DNA of 36,187 bases, from assembly GCA_943373175.1 (NCBI GenBank), contig CALSBM010000027.1, forward strand, positions 1 to 36,187, read 5' to 3'. The DNA is from JAIXUI01 sp943373175 (GTDB lineage: Bacteria; Bacteroidota; Bacteroidia; UBA7662; JAIXUI01). Every line of letters begins with the position of its first letter. Positions within the stretch are counted from its first letter, which is position 1. Below, piece by piece: positions 1 through 6,444 of the stretch. The notes under the pieces were generated by a model, which had not been told where the DNA came from, searched no databases, and worked only from the letters and a program-made list of their open reading frames with translations. The position numbers and the translations under genes were made by a program.

Positions 1-1
1 A

Positions 2-64
2 GACACTTGCGAAAAGCTTATTGATTGGATAAACAACTTGTATAAAGATGAAGAAGCAAAATAG
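2..64 (+). CDS. 3' end of an unidentified gene (partial)
   Basis: An open frame enters from the left edge and ends at TAG 62-64. It encodes about 20 residues, ending in a hydrophilic tail (…NNLYKDEEAK). It could be the true C-terminus of a gene lying outside the window or a chance open frame. Nothing in so short a piece identifies a family. Confidence 0.3.
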   Translation, partial: DTCEKLIDWINNLYKDEEAK

Positions 65-121
65 GCAACCTTGACTTGAGTAGCTTCAACAATTCTATGC
101 GTATTCCGGTCAAACTGACCC

Positions 122-296
122 CTTAGCCACAGCTTCGCCACCCACCTATTAGAAAGGCACCGACCTACGTTGCATCCCATCCTTTCTGGGCTACGAAAGC
201 AGCAAAACCATAGAAGTCTATACCACCCTTTACTCCCCACAGGATTTGAATAAATTAAAAGTCCCATCAACCGCCTCGATTTATAAGATTTTCTAA
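122..296 (+). pseudogene. Tyrosine recombinase (phage-integrase family), C-terminal remnant
   Basis: The translation recovers the end of a tyrosine recombinase in two frames. The frame from 122 gives LSHSFATHLLE, the conserved H-x-x-R-region helix; the usual R before HSFATHLL is S here. After a one-base shift near 161-162, the next frame reads DLRCIPSFLGYESSKT followed by IEVYTTLYSP, containing the LGH/Y box and the nucleophilic Tyr region, and ends at TAA 294-296. The N-terminal and most catalytic parts are missing; an in-frame stop (TGA 116-118) lies just upstream. The tail resembles recombinases that move integrative elements and cassettes in Bacteroidota. A palindrome GGTCA-AAC-TGACC at 108-120 lies just before the remnant; I recall similar sequence at ends of IS21-like elements, which is unverified. 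It cannot be functional as it stands. It marks a former mobile element. Confidence 0.8.
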
Positions 297-591
297 CTTA
301 GCACAACGGAGCAAGCAGCACCATGAAACCACACAAGAGCATCAAAAACCCTAAACCGATGCAAGCAGTTTTCAACGCTTCCACCACTACCCCAATAGGT
401 TCAACCAAGACGGATATATACGTAACTCCAAAAAATATACGCAAGTTACAACCGATATATATGCAAGTTTGGAGGGAGTAGTTTAGACCGAGATGTTATA
501 CCCTATGCTACCAAGACATTCTCAATTCAAACAACTGTGCTAAACTCAAACATTCAATCCTTACGACGACTTTTTTAACTAACTTTGGCCA
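297..591. other. Intergenic stretch with three iteron-like repeats
   Basis: No gene of its own is supportable in these 295 bases. Three related A/T-rich words are spaced about 20-21 bp apart: GATATATACGTAACT (413-427), AATATACGCAAGTT (434-447) and GATATATATGCAAGTTT (454-470). They look like imperfect iterons or a repeated protein-binding site. The same bases could be a decayed coding tail in one frame, so the reading is uncertain. Confidence 0.35.
580..587 (+). promoter_or_regulatory. Candidate -7 promoter element of the Fic gene
   Basis: TAACTTTG matches the Bacteroidota -7 consensus TAnnTTTG exactly and lies only 4 bases before ATG 592. Transcription from it would start at or next to the start codon, which implies a leaderless message. 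No clear TTG -33 element is visible upstream. Confidence 0.4.
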
Positions 592-1374
592 ATGGATTTG
601 CAGCTAACAATATTAAGAAAAGACTTATTTGACGAGTATAAAAAGGAATTAAAAATTGATATTGAGACAGCTTTTAAGTTAATACAAAAGAAATCGCAAA
701 CAATAGAAGATTTCCAATTTTATCTCGCAAATTCCGCAGTTCATTCATCTAATATTGAAGGCAACACAATAAGTTTTGACACCTATTTAAAAGCCAGTGA
801 GTTCAACTTACATTTAAAGACGAAAGAGATCAAAGAAATTAAAGACCTTATCACTGCTTATCAGTTTGCAAGAGAAAATGAACTGACACTAAACAACATT
901 CTAAAAGCACATGAAATTTTGACTGCCTCTATCCTTGTAAAAAGGGAACGCGGAAAAATAAGAAAAGTGAAAGTTGGAGTAAGAAGTGACGGGCGTTTGA
1001 TTTATCTCGCTGTTGAACCTGAATTTGTAAAACAGGAATTAGGAAAGCTATTTACTGATATTTCAGTTTTGCTAGAAGCTAAACTTACAATAACCGAAGT
1101 GTTTTATTTTGCAGCATTAATACATCTTGTCTTTGTCAATATTCATCCATTTGTTGACGGAAACGGAAGAGTGACAAGACTTATTGAGAAATGGTTTCTA
1201 GCAAAAAAACTTGGTGAAAATTCTTGGTTTATTACATCTGAAAAAAACTATTGGGACAACCGATCAACTTACTACAAGAACTTACAACTTGGTGTTAACT
1301 ATTATGAGATTAAATATGAAATGAGTATCCCTTTTTTATCAATGTTGCCAAATTCATTGTCGGAAAAACTATGA
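592..1374 (+). CDS. Fic-family protein (probable AMP-transferase)
   Basis: This is a 260-residue Fic-domain protein. Fic enzymes usually transfer AMP from ATP to a hydroxyl side chain of a target protein. The signature HPFVDGNGRVTR (residues 185-196) matches HPFx(D/E)GNGRxxR with catalytic His185 and the phosphate-binding loop intact. An inhibitory helix motif SSNIEG (S52-E56-G57) fits the (S/T)xxxE(G/N) rule, with the glutamate expected to block ATP binding; its position before the core makes this an autoinhibited class II Fic. ATG 592 is the first start after an in-frame stop at 580-582. It is AT-rich, stands alone, and lies between a recombinase remnant and a hairpin repeat, with no obvious partner antitoxin gene. 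It is probably horizontally acquired; the target is unknown. Confidence 0.9.
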   Translation: MDLQLTILRKDLFDEYKKELKIDIETAFKLIQKKSQTIEDFQFYLANSAVHSSNIEGNTISFDTYLKASEFNLHLKTKEIKEIKDLITAYQFARENELTLNNILKAHEILTASILVKRERGKIRKVKVGVRSDGRLIYLAVEPEFVKQELGKLFTDISVLLEAKLTITEVFYFAALIHLVFVNIHPFVDGNGRVTRLIEKWFLAKKLGENSWFITSEKNYWDNRSTYYKNLQLGVNYYEIKYEMSIPFLSMLPNSLSEKL

Positions 1375-1445
1375 CAAAAGCACATCAAGGGCAGCAGTTA
1401 CAAATGCATGAAATAACTAGATGGTAAAAAGCCCTGTGCATAACA

Positions 1446-1518
1446 TCCCTCCAACTAGCCTCCCCCCCCACTAACCCAAAGCCCCAGAACAAGCATTCTT
1501 GACTGGGACTTTTGCATG
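1446..1518 (+). repeat. 73-bp hairpin repeat, copy A
   Basis: This segment is about 90% identical to 2522-2593. It begins TCCCTCC(A/G)ACTAGCC, passes through a C-run, and ends GCATG. Its core (1478-1513) folds as AAAG-CCCCAG-AA-CAAG-CATT-CTTG-A-CTGGG-A-CTTTT: a nested stem with 4- and 5/6-bp blocks ending in T's, like a bidirectional terminator. It starts about 70 bases after the Fic stop codon. Confidence 0.8.
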
Positions 1519-1681
1519 ATTCGGTGTTGAGCGATGCTTGCTGTTGAATCGTGAGAGCGAGGTGGTGGAGGATGTTCTTTAAGGGGAGAAGTAGCGGCTC
1601 GGGGGAGTGCTAAGTTTTTTCAATCAGCGAGTTGCTGTTATTTTTCGGTTTCTTATAGTGCTTAGCTCGCCAACGGCCACA

Positions 1682-1737
1682 GCTTCCCATACCCGCGCTT
1701 GGCGCGGAAGGTGGATAGTGGGAAAATGTTGGGAAGC
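1682..1737. repeat. Nested inverted repeat
   Basis: An outer arm GCTTCCCA (1682-1689) pairs with TGGGAAGC (1730-1737). Inside it a perfect hairpin CCGCGC-TTG-GCGCGG (1693-1707) forms. No T-run follows, so this is not a standard terminator. The role is unknown; it may be a recombination or binding site, or a chance structure in GC-rich DNA. Confidence 0.4.
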
Positions 1738-1805
1738 AGTTGGGGGACATAAACATTGGTTGAATGGCTGTCCTTCTGCTTGATTATGAAAAATCAAAGT
1801 TGAAG

Positions 1806-1836
1806 TTGGACTTTGTTACCTCTTTAGTTAACTTTG
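1806..1836 (+). promoter_or_regulatory. Promoter of the higBA locus
   Basis: TTG (1806-1808) and TAACTTTG (1829-1836) are separated by 20 bases and match the Bacteroidota -33/-7 promoter pattern, with the -7 element exact. The start of transcription would lie near 1842, placing an AAAGAGG Shine-Dalgarno-like sequence just ahead of ATG 1856. Confidence 0.6.
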
Positions 1837-1850
1837 TTTAGCCAAAGAGG
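1819..1850. promoter_or_regulatory. Operator-like palindrome over the higBA promoter
   Basis: CCTCTTT (1819-1825) and AAAGAGG (1844-1850) are a perfect 7-bp inverted repeat centred on the -7 element. A second inverted pair, CAAAGT (1795-1800) and ACTTTG (1810-1815), lies just upstream. Xre-type antitoxins commonly repress their own promoter through such sites, so HigA is the likely ligand (inference). The right arm also serves as the Shine-Dalgarno-like sequence. Confidence 0.45.
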
Positions 1851-1855
1851 AAGAA

Positions 1856-2209
1856 ATGAATGGTGGCCATTTCAGGAATATTTTCTATTACAAGGACTAT
1901 TACTTGGATTTCTTTGTGTAAGTAAGGCCGGATGTTCAGAAAAAACTCAACTGGACTTTACAGGTGATTGCAACAGTAGAGAGGATTCCCAAGAAATACT
2001 TTGATCATATCACCAATTCTACAGGCCTTTTCGAGATTAGAGTAGAAGTAGGAAGTGACATTTATAGAGTATTCAGCTTTTTCGATAAAGGGAATCTGAT
2101 AATTCTAATAAATGGCTTTCAGAAGAAAACCCAAAAGACCCCTCAAAGTGAAATTGAATTAGCAGAAAAACTAAAAAAGCAGTACTTCGATGAAAAAGCA
2201 AAAAAATAA
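1856..2209 (+). pseudogene. higB: HigB/RelE-type toxin gene interrupted by a stop codon
   Basis: Read from ATG 1856, the frame encodes a RelE/HigB-fold mRNA interferase of about 117 residues (phage-derived Gp49-like family). Its first codons give FRNIFYYKDYYLDFF, and the rest contains IPKKYFDHI, LFEIRVEVG, YRVFSFFDKGN and NGFQKKTQKTP, all typical of the family. TAA at 1919-1921 interrupts codon 22, so only an 81-residue product from GTG 1964 could be made, lacking the first strand and helix. A good Shine-Dalgarno (GAGG) precedes ATG 1856, supporting it as the original start. The reading frame downstream of the stop is otherwise intact and overlaps higA by 20 bases. Either this is a recently inactivated toxin or the stop is a sequencing error. 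Confidence 0.8.
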
Positions 2210-2495
2210 CCTAACGTCCTTTAGTGACCATTTGGACAGCCAATACGGAAAACGAGGTTCTACTGAAAGAGAGAAGTATGAACAAGAATTTGAAGTCTTC
2301 AAACTTGGAGTTATGCTTCAGGAACTTCGAAAAGAGAAAGGCATGACACAAGAAGAACTTGCAGCAAAGTGCGGAACAACCAAAACTTACATCTCAAGAA
2401 TTGAGAACAACGCGAGTGATATCAGGCTTTCCACATTAATGAGAATTATTCAAGAAGGACTCGGCGGACACTTAAAATTGAGCGTTGATTTATAA
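2190..2495 (+). CDS. higA: HigA-type antitoxin, Xre-family DNA-binding protein
   Basis: This 101-residue protein is the antitoxin partner of the RelE/HigB frame just upstream. A helix-turn-helix of the Xre/Cro type spans about residues 44-98: LRKEKGMTQEELAAKCG forms the first helices, TTKTYISRIENN is the recognition region, and LSTLMRIIQEGLGGHLKLS is the family's usual ending. The N-terminal part (FSDHLDSQYGKRGSTEREKY) is characteristic of this Bacteroidota antitoxin group. The start overlaps the toxin end by 20 bases, indicating translational coupling and toxin-first (higBA) order. It is expected to neutralise HigB and repress the promoter at 1806-1850. Because the toxin is broken, it may now act as an orphan antitoxin or repressor. 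Confidence 0.92.
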   Translation: MKKQKNNLTSFSDHLDSQYGKRGSTEREKYEQEFEVFKLGVMLQELRKEKGMTQEELAAKCGTTKTYISRIENNASDIRLSTLMRIIQEGLGGHLKLSVDL

Positions 2496-2521
2496 GTAAA
2501 AAATTAGAACTTCTGATTTTC

Positions 2522-2593
2522 TCCCTCCGACTAGCCTCACCCCCACTAACCAAATTCCCCAGAACAAGCATTCTTGACTGGGGCTTTAGCATG
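2522..2593 (+). repeat. 73-bp hairpin repeat, copy B (72 bp)
   Basis: The second copy of the repeat at 1446-1518 starts 27 bases after the higA stop. The core CCCCAG-AA-CAAG-CATT-CTTG-A-CTGGGG (2557-2583) is a better-paired version of copy A, flanked by AAA and TTT. The copies differ mainly in the C-run and by a few substitutions. The conserved position behind two unrelated cargo genes suggests it is a functional boundary, terminator or recombination site. Confidence 0.8.
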
Positions 2594-2705
2594 GAAAGAA
2601 GTAAGTTTGACAAACGGGTCAGAAACCCAAGGCAATTACATGAAGCCTAGTCGGCAAGAATACCTTTTATATAAGAAGGTTTGACATAGTTATAAGTACT
2701 CTCTC

Positions 2706-2831
2706 CATTCCGACGCTGCGCTATAAAGTACCGACAATTCTAATAATCGCTCCGGCACGGTGCCAAATCATTTAAACGATTCTCATAATTGTTCCGACGC
2801 TGTGCATAATCGTCCCAGCGATCAATAGCCG
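2706..2831. repeat. Three degenerate tandem repeats with an exact 42-bp period
   Basis: Units start at 2706, 2748 and 2790. They share the core TTCCGACGCTGCGC (unit 1), CTCCGGCACGGTGC (unit 2) and TTCCGACGCTGTGC (unit 3), then an A/T-rich half ending CTAATAAT or CTCATAAT. No unique spacers separate conserved repeats, so this is not CRISPR. It resembles decayed intergenic repeat families seen in some Bacteroidota. Confidence 0.65.
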
Positions 2832-2895
2832 CGGAAACACCGCCCCTCTGGAGCTGTTTGCCTAATTGCCAATTGTTGAATGGTAAGCGTGGAAC

Positions 2896-2929
2896 AAAAA
2901 AGCCGACCCTAAACAGAGTCGGCTTTTTT
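2896..2929. terminator. Bidirectional terminator after secDF
   Basis: Six A's, GCCGAC (2902-2907), a 10-base loop, GTCGGC (2918-2923) and six T's form a symmetrical intrinsic terminator. It lies about 20 bases beyond the secDF stop codon and can also stop rightward transcription from the accessory region. Confidence 0.9.
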
Positions 2930-2950
2930 GTGCTAGTATTCAGGCGTTAG

Positions 2951-5950
2951 TTATGCCTTTTTACTGCGGTTTCTCCAGTTTCCAAAATCCAATACAACCG
3001 AGGCTGCAACGAAGATGGATGAATAGGTACCAACCACTAAACCAATCAACAGAGAGAAGCTAAAGCCACGGATTACCTCACCTCCGAAGATCAGAAGGAT
3101 GATAACGGTAAGCATGGTTGCTAATGCTGTGTTGATGGTTCGGCTTAATGTTGCATTCAATGCGTCGTTGATAACTTCTGCATCATCTTTTGCTCCGTGG
3201 TGTAGCGAGAAGTACTCGCGCAAACGGTCGTAAACTACTACGGTATCGTTGATTGAGTAACCAATAATGGTAAGAATAGCAGCAATCAAATGCTGGTCAA
3301 TCTCTAGGGAGAAAGGCATAATCTTCCATAAAAGCGAAACGAACGCCAACATCACTAATACGTCGTGAATTAACGCTGCTGCAGCTCCGATGGAGTATTC
3401 AAGCTTGCGGAATCGAATCAGGATGTAAATTGAAATACCAACAATACCAAAAAGGATGGAATAGATAGCGGAGATTTTAATATCATCCACAATCGTTGGC
3501 CCTACTTTCTGAGAGCTAAGTACCAGCTTAGAGGCAAACTCGTCATAAGACATATTTGCTGGAAGAAGTGTTTTCAAGCCTTCATACAGTTTAGTCTCTG
3601 CTTTCAAATCTGCTTCTTCAGACTTTTCGTTTATTAAGTATGAAGTAGTAATGCGGAATTTATTATCGCCTCCAAAAGTTTTAACCTCTGGTCTTGAGCC
3701 CATAGATTGCCCGAGCAATTCACGAACTTCTGACGAACTAACTTCTTTTTCAAGCTGAACAACATAAGAACGTCCTCCTTTAAAGTCAACACCAAGGTTA
3801 AAGCCGTTCACGAACATCGAACCAATACCAGCGAGAATGATGATGCTTGAAGTGATGTAGAATATTTTACGGTTCTTGATGAACTGAATATTCTTGACTT
3901 TGAACAAGTTGCGGCTGAGGGGGGTATCGAAGCTGAGGGGCTTATCTTTAGCCACCCGAGCATCAATGATGAGGCGAGTGATGAAAATAGCCGAGAACAT
4001 GGAGCTGAAAATACCGATGATCAGCGTAGTTGCGAATCCCTGAATCGGTCCCGTACCGAAGGTAAACAAGATGATTGCCGTTAATAGCGTGGTTAAGTTC
4101 GAGTCGATAATCGCAGAATAAGCGTGTGTAAATCCTTCGATAATGGCCATTCGCAGGGACTTACCATTATCCAACTCCTCCTTGATACGTTCATAGATTA
4201 GTACGTTCGCATCCACCGACATACCCATGGAGAGTACGATACCGGCGATACCCGGTAGGGTTAAAACGGCTTGGAGAGATGCTAATACTCCGAATGTAAA
4301 GAACAAGTTGGCGAGGATGGCAATGCTAGCAATGTTACCTGCTGTTGAGTAGTAAACAGCCATGTATAGAATTACAGCAAGGAATCCGGCAATTGAAGCA
4401 ATCAAACCAGAGTTGATGGCTTCTTTACCAAGGGTTGGCCCTACAACGGCTTCCTCTACAATTCTTGCTGGTGCTGGCAGCTTACCAGCTTCGAGAATGT
4501 TTGCAAGGTCTTTAGCCTCATCTACAGTGAAGTTTCCTGAAATGGAAGATACACCACCGGAAATTTCGCTGTTAACGTTCGGGAAAGAATAAATATAGTT
4601 ATCGAGTACAATGGCGATGCTGCGGTCGATGTTGTCGGCAGTAAGACGACGCCATACTTTTGCCCCTTCCGGGTTCATCGACATGGTCACTTCGATTTGT
4701 CCGAAGTTGTCGATGTTTTCGCGTGCGTTGGTAATTACATCCCCTTCGAGTGGAGCACGTTCAGAGTTGCCTCTTTTCTTAATGGCGATTAACTGGAAAA
4801 AACGCTCACCATCGCCTACCCCTTTGGCCGTCCAAAGCAAACGAAGGTTTTTGGGAAGCATCATGCGAACATCGTCGCGGGCAAAAATGGCGTTGATTTC
4901 GGCTGTGTCAACTGCCATTGCATACCCAACTACAGGGCCGTCGGGAACGGTGCCTTTCTGTGGATCTACGTTTGGCTGAAGTTTAGCAAACAGCGGATTC
5001 TGGCGCATCGCTTCTTCCTGACTCAAGCTGGCAGAATCTTTTCCGGACTTGTTACCACCCTTACCAATTTTAGACATCAGCGAGGAACCGGCTTTAGCAG
5101 TATCCTGACCAGAATCTGAAGCGGCTACAGCTGAAGTATCAGTTGTTGACAGTTTGTTAGTCTTTTTCTCTAGTTCGTTTCGCTGACCAAGGTATTTATT
5201 TACATCTCCAATTCTGGAAAGAACCTCACCTGCGTCATAGGTTTCCCAAAACTCAAGACTTGCTGTTCCTTGTAGAAGTTTACGAACACGTCGTGGATCT
5301 TTTACACCCGGTAATTCGATGATGATTCGGCCAGTACCCTGCTGACGCTGGATATTGGGCTGAGTTACCCCAAACTTGTCGATACGTGTACGGAGAATTT
5401 CAAACGAACGGTCGATAGCTCTTTCACTTTCTTGGCGAAGAATCTTTTCAACATCACCATCAGCCGTATTGAATTCGATTTTACCGGCATTTTCGCGGGT
5501 AGCAAACACCGATGATAGCTTAGCATTAGGATCTACCTTGCGGAAAGACTGAATAAACAGGGTAACGAAATCCGCTTGGCTGTTTTCTTGTGCTTTCAAG
5601 GCCATATTCATCGCCTTGTTAAAGGTAGAATCGGTGCTGTAGCCAGACATTGCCCGGATAACGTCAGAGACGGAAACTTCCATCACCACGTTCATACCGC
5701 CTTTAAGGTCGAGACCGAGGTTAAGTTGTTTTTCGCGAGCTTCTTTGTAGCTCACTTTCCAGAAACCGATGTCAAAAATGCTTTTATCGGCTACTGAATC
5801 AAGATAGCGCTCTTCCTTCGCTGCGTTGCCATTGGCGTATTCGCGAGCGTTGGATTCTACCATGGAGGCCATAAAGGTGTACGACAATTGGTACAAACAG
5901 GCCACCACGAGCGCATAAAGGAAGAATTTAACTAGTCCTTTTGCTTTCAT
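2951..5950 (-). CDS. secDF: Fused protein translocase subunits SecD-SecF
   Basis: At 999 residues this is the fused SecDF typical of Bacteroidota. It uses the proton gradient to pull secretory proteins through SecYEG on the periplasmic side. The SecD half (about 1-680) has an N-terminal membrane helix, the LGLDLKGG motif near residue 80, a large periplasmic P1 region with GTGRIIIELPG, and the helix bundle with GMSVDANVLIYERI. The SecF half (about 681-999) has its own first helix, LGVDFKGG, and the TIIGYSINDTVVVYDRLRE motif. A Ser/Thr/Lys-rich stretch at about 250-330 looks like a disordered insertion in P1. It is transcribed leftward and ends at a strong terminator; a small membrane protein and udk lie upstream. 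It would supply substrates to the T9SS proteins elsewhere in the window. Confidence 0.97.
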   Translation of the reverse strand: MKAKGLVKFFLYALVVACLYQLSYTFMASMVESNAREYANGNAAKEERYLDSVADKSIFDIGFWKVSYKEAREKQLNLGLDLKGGMNVVMEVSVSDVIRAMSGYSTDSTFNKAMNMALKAQENSQADFVTLFIQSFRKVDPNAKLSSVFATRENAGKIEFNTADGDVEKILRQESERAIDRSFEILRTRIDKFGVTQPNIQRQQGTGRIIIELPGVKDPRRVRKLLQGTASLEFWETYDAGEVLSRIGDVNKYLGQRNELEKKTNKLSTTDTSAVAASDSGQDTAKAGSSLMSKIGKGGNKSGKDSASLSQEEAMRQNPLFAKLQPNVDPQKGTVPDGPVVGYAMAVDTAEINAIFARDDVRMMLPKNLRLLWTAKGVGDGERFFQLIAIKKRGNSERAPLEGDVITNARENIDNFGQIEVTMSMNPEGAKVWRRLTADNIDRSIAIVLDNYIYSFPNVNSEISGGVSSISGNFTVDEAKDLANILEAGKLPAPARIVEEAVVGPTLGKEAINSGLIASIAGFLAVILYMAVYYSTAGNIASIAILANLFFTFGVLASLQAVLTLPGIAGIVLSMGMSVDANVLIYERIKEELDNGKSLRMAIIEGFTHAYSAIIDSNLTTLLTAIILFTFGTGPIQGFATTLIIGIFSSMFSAIFITRLIIDARVAKDKPLSFDTPLSRNLFKVKNIQFIKNRKIFYITSSIIILAGIGSMFVNGFNLGVDFKGGRSYVVQLEKEVSSSEVRELLGQSMGSRPEVKTFGGDNKFRITTSYLINEKSEEADLKAETKLYEGLKTLLPANMSYDEFASKLVLSSQKVGPTIVDDIKISAIYSILFGIVGISIYILIRFRKLEYSIGAAAALIHDVLVMLAFVSLLWKIMPFSLEIDQHLIAAILTIIGYSINDTVVVYDRLREYFSLHHGAKDDAEVINDALNATLSRTINTALATMLTVIILLIFGGEVIRGFSFSLLIGLVVGTYSSIFVAASVVLDFGNWRNRSKKA

Positions 5951-6029
5951 GGGTTGAGTTAAAGTTTAATCAAGGGAAAATACCGGCTGATGACCGACAG
6001 CCAGAGAACGTCGAGCGATTGAGTTTTAC

Positions 6030-6416
6030 TCAGGGTGCTCGAAATGGTCGGGTACTGATGCTAATCGTTGAAAGCATCAAATCTCTGAACCTAAACCGAT
6101 TAATAACCTTGTTCGGTTCAATAGCCTTTATAAAGGCCAAAGACGGTACGGGAATTACCGCTATGGCAGGTAAAGATTTGACTTGAAGTACAATTGCACT
6201 AAATCCTGGTGCGTGTGCGGTTGAAACATACCAGTCCGAGGGTATCAGAGGAAGCGTAGGCTCTTTATCCTGATCCGAAGTAGTACTGGGTTTCTCCGTT
6301 TGATTTCCTGAAGAAACACGTTCCTTAGTTTTGAACTGAGGGGCAGAAAATGCCATAACAAGCATTGTTGCCATCAGCAACCAGCCTGTCCATTTCAATA
6401 CTGCCAAAAGATTCAT
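6030..6416 (-). CDS. Small hypothetical protein with one N-terminal membrane segment
   Basis: I do not recognise this 128-residue protein. From ATG 6416 it starts with a signal-anchor-like helix (residues 4-25: LAVLKWTGWLLMATMLVMAFSA). A polar Lys/Ser/Thr/Glu-rich linker follows to about residue 60, then a Pro/Ile/Val-rich part and a basic end (…STISISTRPFRAP). The frame opens 12 codons earlier at 6452, but that overlaps udk and puts charged residues before the helix, so ATG 6416 is preferred. It lies between udk and secDF on the same strand with normal-looking codons. A rightward open frame covers part of it, but its translation is less protein-like. Confidence 0.5.
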   Translation of the reverse strand: MNLLAVLKWTGWLLMATMLVMAFSAPQFKTKERVSSGNQTEKPSTTSDQDKEPTLPLIPSDWYVSTAHAPGFSAIVLQVKSLPAIAVIPVPSLAFIKAIEPNKVINRFRFRDLMLSTISISTRPFRAP

Positions 6417-6444
6417 GCGCCGCAAATATACCGGAGTTAGCTTG

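Larger units (their letters stand above)
1375..1855. other. Intergenic stretch between Fic gene and higB
   Basis: These 481 bases hold no credible gene. They contain repeat copy A, a structured GC-rich segment at 1682-1737, and the promoter and operator-like palindrome of the downstream toxin-antitoxin locus. The G/C-rich composition of 1540-1740 differs from the AT-rich cargo genes on either side. Confidence 0.6.
2496..2895. other. Intergenic stretch between higA and secDF
   Basis: About 400 bases hold no convincing gene. They contain repeat copy B, a 42-bp degenerate tandem repeat array, and end at the secDF terminator. This is where rightward accessory DNA gives way to leftward core genes. 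Confidence 0.6.

Noticed and set aside
1446..1518. Standard integron attC site
   Set aside because: The core-site consensus (RYYYAAC and GTTRRRY) is not present at the expected ends; only a loose ACTAAC word is seen.
2640..2700. Short open frame beginning ATGAAGCCTAG
   Set aside because: It gives only about 14 residues with no recognisable motif or ribosome site.
2706..2831. Possible CRISPR array from the regular 42-bp spacing
   Set aside because: The units are divergent end to end, with no conserved repeat alternating with unique spacers, and no cas genes are near.
4362..4979. Rightward open frames inside secDF
   Set aside because: They are antisense shadows of a well-conserved coding region and show no protein-like features of their own.
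5941..6186. Rightward 81-residue open frame opposite the small membrane protein
   Set aside because: No signal, family motif or ribosome site; the leftward frame has a signal anchor and fits the operon direction.
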